Positions 23,424 through 38,017 are shown, counted from the stretch's first letter. The stretch: DNA of 64,000 bases from Neovahlkampfia damariscottae (GCA_016618085.1 JABLTG010000002.1:62001-126000), one strand, 5' to 3'. Notes: a model not told the origin generated them from the letters alone. Translations and numbers: made by a program.

Positions 23424-26400
23424 ATGTTGCGAACAATTTTTTTGATTTTATTTTTTATTTTATGTTTAAAAGGAAAACCTATTGCTTATATTGTTCCACA
23501 TTCTCACTGTGATCCAGGTTGGATTAAAACTTACGAAAAATACTATAACGAAGATGTAAGAATAATATTATCCAACGTTATGATTCAATTAAAAATGGAT
23601 TCAAAAAAGCGATTTATTTGGTCTGATATATCATTTTGGATACCTTGGTGGAATGAACAAACCAAAGATATGAAAGAACTGGTAAAAGGTTTCATAAAAA
23701 CAGGACAATTGGAAGTTTGAATATATTTTTTAAAAATTATAGTTTGTTAATGGTGGATATGTTACAGCTGATGAAGCGTCAACTGATTATGTTAACATGA
23801 TTGATCAAATGACAGAAGGACATCATTATTTAAAAGAAACCTTTAATGTTAAACCTACAATATCTTGGCAAATTGATCCTTTTGGTGCTTCAAAAGTGTT
23901 TCCAATCTTATTTCAATTAATGGGATATGAATATCATATTATTTCTAGAGTGGATGATCGTTTAAAGAATGTAAGTTATCAATTTTAATTAATCAAAACC
24001 ATTACTTTAAAGAAATATGATTTTATACCCAATTCAGGTGAATATATGAAAGAAAAGAAATTTCAATTCATTTGGACACCATCTGAATCTTATACAAATA
24101 TTTCTATTTTTACTCATATTTTAGATCGACATTATTCATCTCCTGTGTAAAAAAAAAAAAACATAATTTTTAAACTTTAGTAAATGTATAAAGAAAAATG
24201 AAACAAATATATATGATTGTACTGGATTTCATTTTGAAGAACCTGAAAATAATCCACCAATTACAAATGAAAATTTATATGAAAGAAGTAATTTATTAGT
24301 TGATATTATAAAAGAAAGAGCATCTTATTTTCGTACTAAACATATTTTAATTCCATTTGGAAATGATTTTGCTTTTAAAGATGCATCAATTCAATTTAAT
24401 AATATGGATAAATTAATTAATGAAATATCAAATAATGATACTTATGGAATTAATATTCAATATTCAACTTTATCTGAATATTTTAAAGCTATTAGAAATG
24501 ATTCAAATCCATCTGATTTTCCAGTAGTTTCTGATACAAATTTTGATTTTTTTCCATGTAAAACTTTAATTCAATAGTAACATATTTTTAGTGACTAATT
24601 GTTGGGCAGATGAATTAAATAAATATAATTCATGTATTGCTTATTGGACAGGATATTATTCAACTTATCCAAATTTAAAATCATTAATTAGAGAATCATC
24701 TTCAATATTAAGAACAACAGAATTATTATTTTCAACTGGATTAATGAATAATGTATAAATAATCATTTTAACAAAACATAGGTACAATTACAATTAATAG
24801 AGGTGATTGATTGGATTGATATATTCAAAACATTAGATATTTTTAGAAAAGTATTTTATTTTATTTCTAATTCAAAGGATTTAGCATTAGTTCATCATCA
24901 TGATGGTATTACAGGTACTGCAAAAATGAATGTAAGAAATGATTATGAAAAGAGATTAAAAAAAGGAATTAAAACTTCAAGATTAATTATGGAACAAATG
25001 ATTAGTTCATTTATGGGTAAAACTGTTAGACCTGAAATTACAATGAACTTTACAGCAATAAATGATAAATCAGAGGTATTGAACATTAAAATATTTTCAT
25101 TAATAAATTAGTTTATACCAATAATAGTATATAATTCACAATGTAAATTTAGAATATATTAATCAAAGGTTTTTAGCATGGGCTGCATTAGATTTTGTTA
25201 AAATAATAAGTGAAACATCAAAAATTGAATTATTTGATTCAAGATTACAAAAGATTAATTTTAATTTAATTCCAAGAAGAGATAGTAAATTTGATTTATT
25301 TTTTATTGCAGAATCACCTGCGGTTGGATTTGATACTTATTATTCAATTAGAACAAATATATCAACTATATCAAAAGAAACAAATTTAAAAGATAAAAAT
25401 GAATTTTATATGGAAAATGAATTCATTTCTCTTAAATTTTTAAAGAATAATAAAATATTTGAATTAAATTCAATTTATAATAAATTTATGAAGAAATGGA
25501 TAAATATAAAACAAGAATTAATGGAATATACAGGTAATAATATTAATAATAGTAATAATATATTAAAGGATTGGGTAATTGTATTTTATATTAAATCAAA
25601 AAGGGAGTGGTGCATATATATTCATGCCAAAATCAGATGCAGTTCCAATTAAAATTAATGAAAAATATATTGATATTAAATATTTTGATGATGATTTAGT
25701 TTCAGAATTTCAACAAAGATTAAATGAAAATGTTACACAAATATTTAGAATTTTCAAAAAAACAGAAAATACAGAAGTTGGAATATTTTTTGAATTTGAT
25801 ATTATTTCAAATTTAGATAATGATAAAGAATTAATAACAAGATTTACATCTAAAGATATTAAATCAAATAATAAATTTTATACAGATAGTAATGGATTTG
25901 AAATGATTGAAAGAATATATCAAAAGAAATTCAATGATTCAAAAAGATCAAATATTATATCATCAAATTATTATCCACATGTTAGTCAAAGTTATATTAG
26001 AGATGATTCAATTCAATTAACTGCATTTTCAAAACAAGGTATAATACACATAATTAATCTATTTTGTTAGCTTTTGGTGTTAGTTCTTTATTTAATGGTA
26101 GTATTGAATTTATGATAAATAGAAATACATTAAAAGATGATAATAGAGGTGTAAATGAAAGAGTTAAAATGACTGAATCATCTATTGCAAAATTTAGAAT
26201 ATTAATTTCATCACCTTCATCTTCAAATTCAATTCGACCAAAAATATCACAAAGATTTGAGAATCCATTCACTCCATTCTTTTTTTATGGAAAATATTCA
26301 CAAAATGGAATTAAAAAAGAAAAATTAATTCCATCATTTGAAAAGTTTTATACAACAACATTTTCAACTTTATCAGGTGATTTTCCACATAATATTCATT

Positions 26401-26904
26401 TACTTTCAATGAAAGCAATGAAACAAGAATCAAAATATCTTTCAATATCTGGTCATGCATTTAAAATTATTTTTAGATTTCAACATTTATATGAAAAGAT
26501 GCAAGATTCAACACATTCAAAAATTGAAAGAATTTATATTGATAAATTATTTCCTGATTATGTTTTTTCAGATTCACATTTACAATCATTAACTTTAAAT
26601 TATGATAGTAATTCATCTTTACCCTTTTTTTTTAAAAATATTATTATTAGTTTATTTTCCAGGAAGATCAATTATTGAATTACATCCTCTTGATATTTGG
26701 ACATATTCTTCAATAGTTGAAAGAAAAATATTTGATGATTGGTGGTCTTGGACAAGTTTTGTTTTGGGGATTGCAATTGCTGCTTTGTTCTCTTTGTCAA
26801 TTGCATTCTTAGGTTATTTATATTTGGAATATTTAAAAATTCATGGTCAAAAATCTGTTGTTTATAATGAACTTGAATTAGAAAAAGCAGAAAATCAATT
26901 TTAA
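23424..26904 (+). CDS. GH38 alpha-mannosidase with signal peptide and C-terminal membrane segment
   Basis: N-glycan-trimming or catabolic mannosidase. Eleven exons are proposed: 23424-23714, 23743-23970, 24013-24146, 24181-24557, 24592-24752, 24782-25075, 25112-25142, 25177-25533, 25604-26038, 26071-26607 and 26651-26904; they total 1032 aa. Signal peptide MLRTIFLILFFILCLKG leads straight into the catalytic block (IVPHSHCDPGWIKT). The nucleophile Asp is in SWQIDPFGAS; further marks are LALVHHHDGITGTA and SKQAFGVSSLFNGSIEFMINR, both family-typical. A membrane helix (SFVLGIAIAALFSLSIAFLGYLY) lies near the C-terminus, giving a type I layout unlike the type II Golgi enzymes. A 27-nt T-rich stretch 24850-24876 may be one more intron. 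Confidence 0.9.
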
Positions 26905-26952
26905 AATAAAAAATTAATTTACTTCAATTGTCCAATCAAAAATACTCCGATT

Positions 26953-29900
26953 ATGGTTGAAGAAGAAAAACAACTATTGTTGTCTTCAAAAAAACAGGAG
27001 GATATTGATTTACCATTTCCTAAAAATATACCAAAATATGTAAAAATATTTTTTATACAACTTTGGAGTCAAAGTAAAGAAAAAGTAAAATATTAACAAC
27101 CATTTTTCAAAAGTAAAACAAACATTTTTTGAAATGAGAAAAAGAAAATTGAATTATCTATTAGGATTATTGTCATGTACTATTGTAGTTTGGATGGTTT
27201 GTATTTCATATACAGTAAAATAAACACAAACCTTAATTTTAATTAGGCTTTAGGAAGTTTACCATTGGTATTTCTAAGATTAGCTGAATTGGGAAGAGGT
27301 GAATTTGATGTTAGAATGACAGTTGACCCATTTATGTCTGGCAAGTCTTTAAATTATACAAGAATATCAAACAAACCAAGATTTATTGAAGGTGATTATA
27401 GTTTTAGTTCACCTAGATTTATAAATCAATTTGATTTATATTCTGCTAAATCATGTAAAGACAAATTTGAAGTACCTGAAGATTTAACCAATCATACCTT
27501 ATTAAATTCAACACATTGGAAATGGATGTATAAAGGAAAATCAGGAAATGGAAATTGTCATTCTGATTTTTGTGTTGGTAAATTTTGTAATGAAAAAGTG
27601 AAAGGAAAATTATTTGCAATTGATTCAAATAGAGAAAAAAGAATGAATTTTGGAAGAGAATGGATAAAATTATATTCTTCAAAAATACCAGAAAGGAATG
27701 CATTTATATCATTTGAATTATCACAAACATTACATTTATCAATTGGTGATATAATTATTGTTCCAATTAATAATGTTGATTCAATATTTAGAGAATCAGG
27801 TATTATTACAGATAATAGAAAACCAAAAATTAGGAGAATTGATGTACCATTTCGTATTGATAAAATATATAATGATTATCAAACAGTAAACATTATATTT
27901 TTTTTTATAATATTATTAGTTGGGTAAATTTGATGATAAAGATGAATATTCTATTGTTGTTGAATTTGATTCATTATTACCATATTTATCATATCATCTT
28001 CATCCTGAAAATGATAATTTAAGAATGAATTTATCAAAATTAGATTTTTATAATTGTCCTTCTCATATGTTTGATCATTAATTAATCTAAATCTATTTTT
28101 AGATATTTTAATTTACCAAATAGATATGATATTTATAAACAACAAGTATTTGATGATATTCAAAATTATGTTGTTAAATTTGGTTCAAATCGTAAGAAGA
28201 ATTAAAGATTTAACTTTTAAAAAGTTAATTATTTATTAGGATTTAATCAAATTAATTCTGAATTTAAAATATTAGAATATTTATATAGAAATAGATTTAC
28301 ATCATTATTTGTTGGATTAATAGTTAATATAATAATAACAGTATTATCTGGATTATCAATTATATTAATATATTCATTATTATTAATAAATGTTGAAACA
28401 AGAACATTTGAATTAGGTGTAATGAGAATGTTAGGAATGACTAAATTTGGTATAATATCAATTGTATTATTACAATCATTTTCATATTCATTACCTGGTC
28501 TAATTATTGGATTAATATTTGGACAATTGAGTTACTTTTTAGTTAATTTTATATTAGTTTCTTATTTACAAATTAATCTTGGTAACTTTTTATCTTATGA
28601 ATCAATTATATTATCATCTATTTTAGGTTTTTTAATTCCAATATTTTCATCAATATTACCAATTTATTCTGCATTAGGTGTAAGTTTAAGAGAATCATTA
28701 GATACAACAAGATCAAAAACTAATGCAGTTACTTATAAAATTGAAAGAAATGGTGATTTAGGTATTAATTGGATCATTGTTATTATTGGTTCATTAATGT
28801 CTATTTTTGGATTTTCAATTCATTATTTTTTACCATTAGCATTAATATCATTTAATATAAGATTATTATTAATTGTATTTTTTGGAATTTTAATTTCAAT
28901 GAAATTTGGATTAACAATTTTAGCATTAAATTTAGAAAATTTAATTGAAAGAATATTATGTTTCATTTTCTTTTTTTGGGAGAATTATGCAATTAGATCA
29001 ATTATTACAAAGAATTTAATTGCACATAGAATTAGAAATAGAAAAACAACTATAATGTATGCTGCATCATTAGGTTTTATTATTTTTGTTTCTGTTTCTT
29101 TTGATGTTCAAACAACATCAACAAAATATCAACAATATCAAAAATATGGAACAAGATTAAAAATTGAAGGATATAATTATGATTCATTTAATTTAAATAA
29201 ATTAAAACAAATTGAAGATTTATTAAATTCAAAAAAGAATATAATTTCAAATTATGCATATATGTCATTTGAATTTGCACAAGTAACAGGTTTAAATACA
29301 ACATTATCAAATATTGGTAGATATGATGATACAACACAATATTTATATGCTATTTCATCTAATTTTTATGAAACAACAGGAAATGAATTTTTAACACAAG
29401 TAGATACATATCCAAGTGAATGGGATCCATCAAGACAATTATATACATCTTATGGTACATCAGGTATTATTTTAGGTTCAATGTATCAAAAGAAATTTAA
29501 AATTAATACAAAATCATCAATTGAATTAACTATTGAAGAATTATCTGGTAAAAGAAAATTATCAGTGAATAGAGAAATCTTTAAACCAATATCATTAGTA
29601 TCTGCTGCACCTGGATCTACATTTTCAAATTTTCCATTAATTGAAAAACAAGATGCATTAATTTCATTTTCATCTTTTATTAGATTATCAAAATACTCAA
29701 AAAATAGATCATTTCATTCAATTGATAATGTACCAATCAAATTCATTTTTATTGGAATTAAAAAATCAACGAATGAAAATGAAATTTCAAAATTAAAATT
29801 TGAATTAAATAAATTAGGTATTAATGGTAAACTTGAAGATGTTGAAGATCGTTTAAAAAATATAACACTTGCATCAGATGTAATGCAATTCTTTTTTATT

Positions 29901-30320
29901 TTTACAACATTTGTTTCAATGTTTATGTGCTTTTTTAGTTTATCTTCGAGTATGTATTCAAATATATTTGAACAATCAAAAGAAATTGGTATTTTAAGAG
30001 CAATTGGTGCTAGAAAATTCTCAATTTCAAGAATATATATTTATGAATCATTCATTTTAATTCTATCTTCAACTGTTATGGGTTTAATTATTGGTACTAT
30101 TATTGCTTATTCATTTGTAAATATCAATCATCATTTGAATTTTTTTTAGGTTGTTCAAAGAGTATTATTTACACAATTACCAATACCATTTGTATTTCCT
30201 TGGATTGTTGTTTTAACTGTAATTGGAAGTGCAATAATATTTTCAATTTTATCTTCAATTATTCCAATTTATACTTTAATGACTGATTCAATTGTTGGTG
30301 TAATGAGAAGATTAACTTAA
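26953..30320 (+). CDS. FtsX/MacB-type ABC permease-like membrane protein
   Basis: Exons 26953-27073, 27114-27214, 27247-27885, 27920-28068, 28103-28191, 28240-30116 and 30150-30320 (1048 aa). The fold has an N-terminal membrane helix (LNYLLGLLSCTIVVWMVCISYT), a large extracytosolic region, a three-helix FtsX domain (ETRTFELGVMRMLGMTKFGI), a further helix and periplasm-like domain, and a second FtsX domain (EQSKEIGILRAIGARKFSISRIYIYE). The E-x-G-I/V-x-R-x-x-G motif of FtsX permeases occurs in both halves. No ATPase is encoded nearby. Such large FtsX proteins are known from several protists; the substrate is unknown. The introns are ordinary host introns, so it is not a recent bacterial transfer. 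Confidence 0.87.
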
Positions 30321-30399
30321 AAAAGATTATAATACTCAATAATAATAAGTTTATTATAGAATTGTTATTGTTTCTTCTTCTTCTTCTAATTCTTATTTT

Positions 30400-30951
30400 T
30401 CAATTTGACCAAATATTTTTATTAAAACATTTTTTCATCATTCTATTTAATAATACATCTATTTTATCTTCTTTCAAATTTGGTTGTAATATTAATGATT
30501 TCTTTGATATTTTTGAAACACATTCTTTTTTTAAATTATATTCACTTTCAAATGAATATTTTGAACATTCTGCATTAAATGAGGCTTTAATTTCAGAACA
30601 AACTAAATCTTCTTCATTCTTCCAATTTATTTTATGAACACAATCATGTGCACCATGTATCATTTCATGTATTAATGCTTCTTTGATTTCATATTTTGAA
30701 TTTAATTTATTTGAATATAAAACAATATCTTTTGATTTATTGGTTTTAGTAAATAATGACCTAGATTTTAAATAAGGTTCTGCTAAGGCACAATATATTG
30801 AAATATTACATCCTTTTTCATTTTTTATTTCGTTTTGTATTTCTTTCAATATTTCATCTTTTGGTTCACTTAAATTTGACATCAAAACTCGGTCACAAAA
30901 TTTTAATCCTTTCAATAATCTCTCTTTTTCATGTTCAAATTCATTCTTCAT
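30400..30951 (-). CDS. ATP23: ATP23-like mitochondrial inner-membrane metalloprotease
   Basis: In yeast ATP23 matures Atp6 and assists ATP synthase assembly. Intronless, about 183 aa. The zinc site is ALIHEMIHGAHDC (HExxH), followed by the family-specific EEDLVCSEIKASFNAEC, matching LACSEVRAANLSGDC of ATP23. A short Cys-containing N-terminus (LKFCDRVLM) fits the family. Start is ATG 30951; an upstream GTG is rejected. The CCAATCA box at 30972-30978 is shared with the LYR-motif gene, also a mitochondrial biogenesis gene. Confidence 0.88.
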   Translation of the reverse strand: MKNEFEHEKERLLKGLKFCDRVLMSNLSEPKDEILKEIQNEIKNEKGCNISIYCALAEPYLKSRSLFTKTNKSKDIVLYSNKLNSKYEIKEALIHEMIHGAHDCVHKINWKNEEDLVCSEIKASFNAECSKYSFESEYNLKKECVSKISKKSLILQPNLKEDKIDVLLNRMMKKCFNKNIWSN

Positions 30952-30988
30952 TCTCACTTCTTAATAATTGACCAATCAAATAGACCCA
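30952..30988. promoter_or_regulatory. 37-bp bidirectional promoter, ATP23 and LYR gene
   Basis: Only 37 bp separate two divergent ATGs and they share one box, TTGACCAATCAAA (30969-30981). It is 20 nt from the minus-strand ATG and 12 nt from the plus-strand ATG. Both genes appear mitochondrial, suggesting co-expression. Confidence 0.65.
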
Positions 30989-31213
30989 ATGAACTCTTCA
31001 ACTTATCACGTTCAAAATGTTTTGAATTTGTACAAATTATTATTAAGAAGTACATATGATAAAGTCAAAATACCATCTGTTACTTCTAGAGTGTACATAA
31101 GGAATACAATAAAATCAACTTTTAAACAATACAAAGATGAACCAAATGAAAAAATAATAAAAATACAATTGCAAAGAGGTTTAAATTATCTATCTGCAAT
31201 TTATGAAGAATAA
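30989..31213 (+). CDS. LYR-motif (LYRM) mitochondrial protein
   Basis: 74 aa, intronless. Contains the LYR-family signature as VLNLYKLLLRSTYD followed by the three-helix pattern with VYIRNTIKSTFKQYKDE and the terminal LQRGLNYLSAI. LYRM proteins bind the mitochondrial acyl carrier protein and help assemble respiratory complexes or Fe-S proteins. Which member this is cannot be told. Start at ATG 30989, 12 nt after CCAATCAAA. Confidence 0.8.
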   Translation: MNSSTYHVQNVLNLYKLLLRSTYDKVKIPSVTSRVYIRNTIKSTFKQYKDEPNEKIIKIQLQRGLNYLSAIYEE

Positions 31214-31288
31214 AATTTATTTTCAAAAATAGTTTGTTACATGATTGGTTCAAACTATCAGTGGTAATCTTTGGAAGTGTAAAAGAAA

Positions 31289-32124
31289 ATGAAAAAAAAA
31301 AGAAATATAAATAGTTATGAATTGTCTAAAATACTTAACAAAAAGATACATTTAAATAGGATGAATGAAACTTTAAAAAAACAAGTTATTCAAAAATGTG
31401 AAGAGTATGATAATATTTTAGATGTTTTAAATGATTATTGTTATTTTGAACTATCAGATTTTGAAAATGAAACAAATAAAATAAATTTAGAAAAAATGAA
31501 AAGTTTTCAAAGAATAGCGCAAGTAATAATTAAAAAATACTATTATTTATATTTAGTCAACAAATTGCAAGGAAGTTTTTACAACATAATTTATGGGATT
31601 TAGATCATGCAGTGAATTCATATTATACATGAGGTGCCAAATTAGCAGGTAATTGTTTAAATGATAAAGATAGAATTACTAAATTGTATTATAATTGTAA
31701 ATGTAATTTATTGAATGAAGATTATTTAGAATTTGAGGATTTATTAAATTTTTCAAAACAATTAAATTTGAATCCACAAAGTATTGAATTATTAATTATT
31801 TTTTGGAAATTAAAACCAAACAATTGTTATTCCATTTCAAAAGATGAATTTATTAATGGATTTTTAAATCTTGATTGTTCTTCAATCAAAGAAATTAAAT
31901 TAAAATGTTTAATTTGAAAATTGAAAAAGATTTAAAATTTAAAGATTTTATTTGTATTTGATTTTTCAACAAATTCAAGTACATTATTGTTTGAAGTTGC
32001 AAAGAATTTGATTAAACAATTGTTTTCAATTGAAGAGAATTCAAATCTATTAGGAGGTTTCATGATTGAAAAAGAAAGAATTAATAAAAAAGAATGGTTA
32101 AATATTTTTGATTACAAACAATAA
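31289..32124 (+). pseudogene. Decayed DCN1-like (DCUN1D) gene
   Basis: Remains of a cullin neddylation co-factor. A UBA-like helix pattern (IARKFLQHNLWDLDHAVNSYY) and the PONY domain (FEDLLNFSKQLNLNPQSIELLIIFWKLK, KDEFINGFLNLDCSSIKEI, FDFSTNSSTLLFEVAKNLIKQLF, EWLNIFDYK) follow DCN1 in order. However the pieces lie in different frames: a change occurs around 31523-31557, an in-frame TGA at 31628-31630, and further shifts near 31910 and 31957, with no GT-AG introns able to explain them. At least four lesions point to a pseudogene, though other one-base errors in this assembly leave some doubt. The promoter still has ATTGG near 31245. Confidence 0.65.
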
Positions 32125-32139
32125 AAATTTTTAATTACT

Positions 32140-34000
<1,861 letters not shown>

Positions 34001-34199
34001 TATGTTCTTCTCTCTTCAAATGTGAAAACTGTAGTGGACCAATAAGATGCAAATTCGAAGATTTTTAACATTGACCAATTATTTTTTTTCAGTTTCAAGA
34101 ATTGATCATTTTTTTGTTTTCAATGAAAAAAAACTGCAAATTCTTTAGGAAAATAAAATTCCGTTAATTTCCCAAAAAATTCCACCAATCATCGATCAT

Positions 34200-35469
34200 A
34201 TGAATCAATTTGTTTTTGTTTCACTGTTTCTGTTCTGTCTCAAAATTGTCTCTGGAAATTCATGTCCAAGTAAGTATTGAATATAATTTTATATTTTAGG
34301 AGAACTTCAGTTGGAATTTGATAAACCTCTCCAATTTAGGACGTTGGAGAATCAAACTTATTATTTCAATGCTTCGAATGCTCAAATTTGTTCTCAATAT
34401 ATTCCTGTATCATATTTAGTGACTATAGAATGGGTGGATTGTGATTCAAATTCTGAAGTAATTTCTATTTTTTTTCTTAATTTTTCAGTTATACTTTGGT
34501 ATTAACGACTGTCCAACAAAGTTGAACAATGTGAGATCAACAATAAAGAAAAACAAAAATTTACAATATTTAACAATATTTCCAAATGAAATATCATCAT
34601 GCAAAGAAAAAAAGAATTTTATTTTTGGTATTCGTTTGAAAGGAAGATGTTCCAATCAACAAGCAGCAATTACCATCACAAAAATCAGTAAAAAAATAGA
34701 AAATTAAAAAGAAAATAGACAATGTTGAAGTTGAATTGGACTCACCAATATCAGATTCTTTACTGCCGAATGTTGAAAGGTTTCTTCATTTTAAATTTTT
34801 AGATTCAGTTTTTGAAAATCCAATTTTAATTTTTAGAAAATTATCTGAAGAAGATTCAATTGTTAATGTAAAAAAGAATGGTTGGACTACAGATAGTTCA
34901 AATAGAAATGATATTTTTTCTTTTAAATTAAATCAATTTTCAATATCACCAATTAAAAAAGGAGATGAATTTTATTTTCACTTAATATCAAATTATTCAA
35001 CACCTTACACATTTTTTGTTCGAGCTGGTTCAATTTGGTAAAGTTTGTGATTTACTTACACATTTTAAAGTGCAAGAGGATGTTTGAATGGTGGTGATTG
35101 TAATTTTGAAACAGGAAAATGTAATTGTCTTCCTGGTTTTTGGGGTAAACGTTGTGGAGAAAGAGGTTGTATAGAAGGATCATCATGTTCAGTTGTTGGT
35201 GGTGTTGGGACAATCAAATGTACAAACAAACAAGATGAAGAATGTATTGTCACTTATTGTGATTCTTGGAGAAAAAATGTAGATAATAGATGTATTCCAA
35301 TTCTTTATTATGGTAAATTCGAATTTTATTAATTCCATCAAAAATAGAAGCTGCAATTGCGATCATAATTTCTTTGGCTTTGATATTTTTATTGACTGGA
35401 TGTACAGTTGGTTTAATTATTGGAAAATATACGAAAAAAAGAACTTCTTATCAAGTTTTACAACAATAA
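34200..35469 (+). CDS. Type I membrane protein with EGF-like domain
   Basis: Exons 34200-34269, 34300-34457, 34489-34687, 34712-35037, 35071-35312 and 35348-35469. Signal peptide MNQFVFVSLFLFCLKIVSG; an ectodomain of two beta-rich segments; an EGF-like module (CARGCLNGGDCNFETGKCNCLPGFWGKRCG); a second Cys-rich stretch; a membrane helix (AAIAIIISLALIFLLTGCTVGLIIG) and a short basic tail. The exon sum is one base over a multiple of three: the join at 34687/34712 (24-nt intron) is off by one in an A run, so a one-base assembly error is likely there. Possibly an adhesion receptor; no family assigned. Confidence 0.75.
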
Positions 35470-35518
35470 ATAATTTTATTAATAACCATTGGCCAAAATT
35501 ATCCAATCGCAGTGAATC

Positions 35519-36918
35519 ATGAAAAAAGCGCAAAAGTCGGAGGTAGCAAAAGGCGATAAAAAAAATATTGAAGTTGAAGAAGAATCAAATGATCAAATTC
35601 AAGAAGAACCAACTGAAAATGAATATGTTTGTAATTCCAACGAAGCTATGAATTTCAAGTTGAGTAAGTTTTTTCTCAATTAAAAATCTATAAACCAAAT
35701 AGTTTCTACAATTGAAGATTTAGATAAAAATGATATTTCATTCCATCCTACCTACACACATCAAATCTTCGGTGAAGACGAGAGAATAGTTGGTAATTTG
35801 AATTTATATTTTTCTAAAAAAAAAAAAAAGGATTCAAAAATTTAAAAATAAATATATATTTCCATGCTTCAACATTAAATACATGTATTGAACAAAGTTA
35901 TGATGAAAAGATTGTGAAAGATATTAATCCAATTTCACTTTTAACGAAGAAACCAATTGAATTTGAAATTAATGGAACTAAAGTATTCATTTTAATTCTA
36001 TTAATAAATATCAGTCAATACCATTTCGATATGAAACACTTTCCAATTTGAATGAATTTAAAAAAATAATAAAAAAAAAGAAAACCATAAAACCAACAAC
36101 ATTTGGTAATGAAATTGAAAGATATGAAAAGAATGAAAGAATATTTGAAATATATTTAGGTGACTTTGAAAATCCAAATATAATTGATTATCATGAAAGA
36201 CTTCAAATATTTTCATTATTTTTTATTCAAGGTGCAAGTTATATTAATAATGAAGATTCAAAATGGAAAATATTCTTAATGTAAAATAATATAATATTTA
36301 ATTTTTAATTTAGATTTGAAAAGATAAAAGATATTCAAGTTTATAATATAGTTGGATATTGTACAGTTTATCCATTTTATGGATATCCTGATAGAACAAG
36401 ATTAAGAATATCACAATTTATAATATTACCACCATTTCAAAAACAAGTAATCTTAAGATATAGACTCTAATATACTTTATAAAAAGGGACATGGTTCAAA
36501 ATTATTAAAATCAATTTATAATTATGCTAAACAAATAAATTCAATTGATGTTTGTGTTGAAGATCCAAGTGATGATTTTCAAAGTTTAAGAGATAAAATT
36601 GATTTTCAAAACTTTCAAAAATTAAATTTAAATTTAAATGAATTTAATAAAGAATTAAAAGATAGAGTTAAAAATGAATTAAAAATAAATGATTCACAAA
36701 TTAGAAAATGTTATGAAATTGAAAAGTTAAATCAAATTTTAAATTCAAAAGAAAAGAATGAAGAAAAAAAAAGAAAATTAGAATTAGAAATTAAAAGAAG
36801 ATTATTTAAAGAATATGATTTAAATAATTATTTTGAAGATAAAAAAGAATGTAAATCAAATCTTGATTCAATTTATAAAGAAGTATATCAAGAATATATT
36901 GATATTTTAAAAAAATAA
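35519..36918 (+). CDS. HAT1: Type B histone acetyltransferase HAT1
   Basis: Acetylates newly made histone H4. Exons 35519-35663, 35703-35792, 35831-35982, 36015-36280, 36314-36446 and 36487-36918 (405 aa). Family blocks in order: THQIFGEDERIVGFKNLKINIY, IDYHERLQIFSLFFIQGASYI, FLIFEKIKD, VGYCTVYPFYGYPDRTRLRISQ, and the acetyl-CoA motif ILPPFQKQGHGSKLL. The C-terminal helical domain (IKRRLFKEYDLNNYF) is present. An acidic lysine-rich N-terminal 35 residues is extra. Introns are 32-40 nt. CCAATCG at 35502-35508 lies 10 nt upstream of the ATG. Confidence 0.95.
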
Positions 36919-36957
36919 AATGAATGATTTTGTTTTTTAGAGTTGATGTTAATATTT

Positions 36958-38017
36958 TTATTCAAATTTATGATGAGTAATTAACCATTCTGCTTCTGGT
37001 TGAAATTTATTTAATTTTAAATCCATTTTTCCTTGAATTGTATTTGAAATATAATCAAGTTTAATAAGTAATTCATCATTTTCAATATTTTTAACATTTG
37101 TAATATCTAATTTAAATCCTTTTAATCCAGATTTATATAATTTATCATAAAATCCAAATATACTTTTCTTTCCTTCATATTTTTCATTTTTATAAAATAA
37201 AATTGCATCATCATGATACATAATAATTGATGCTTTTGGATTTTTATAATTTAAATAACTATTAAAATCTGATATTTGCATTCTTGCACAAGAAATTGGT
37301 TTATCAATTTGCCATAATTCATGATGAAGATCTATCAAAAATATATTAAAATAATATTAAATACCTTTTGGTTGATGATTTTTTGGAAATGTAAATTCAT
37401 CCATTAATACTTCACGAATAGCTTTAACTACTTGAAATGCACATGCTTCATATGAAACACCACCTACTCCTGTACCTAAACCTGGAAAGGCAATTTCATC
37501 AATTATATCTTTAACTGCTTTTCCTTTATTCTTTCCATATTTAAAACTACCTTTTTTCCATAATAAGAATACTGCTCTTGCTGCTAAAAATGGATTGGTT
37601 GTTGTTTCTTCAAGTGTAGTACCAATTCTCATTGTTGGTGCAGAAATACAATAAGGAATATTTTTATCTCCTGTTTCAACAACTTCTGCCTTTTTTTAAA
37701 AATTAAATTAATTTGATAATGAATACTTGTCCAACTAACATTTCACCATCATGTTCTTCTTTGATTAAACTTTGTACGTCATTTTCAACTTGAAGTCCAA
37801 ATTTTTTAGTGTAGATTCCATCAATACCACCTCTCATAAAACCAAAACTATTTGCAGGTGAAACAATAGAATCAACTGTTAAATCAAGAATAGAACCATC
37901 AACCACTACAAGTTCAATTCCCTTTTGTTTTGCAAGCTCAACAACTGGTTCTGCATATTTTGTCCATGCATCAAGAAGTCCTTTTTCTTTAAAAGCTGTT
38001 AATAAAACCTTCACCAT
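36958..38017 (-). CDS. Macro domain fused to NTF2/SnoaL-like domain
   Basis: Exons 37727-38017, 37365-37689 and 36958-37331 (329 aa). The N-terminal two thirds is a macro domain (ADP-ribose binding): VDSIVSPANSFGFMRGGIDG, MRIGTTLEETTTNPFLAARA and IAFPGLGTGVGGVSYEACAFQ. The C-terminal 115 residues (ASIIMYHDDAILFYKNEKYEGK..GFYDKL..WLITHHKFE) look like a SnoaL/NTF2-type cone fold. A single spliced frame joins them. Possible ADP-ribose or nucleotide-derivative hydrolase; substrate unknown. Introns of 33 and 37 nt lie in the macro domain and at the fusion point. Confidence 0.8.

Noticed and set aside
31628-31630. TGA recoded as an amino acid
   Set aside because: TGA ends other genes normally and this locus has several more lesions; decay is simpler.
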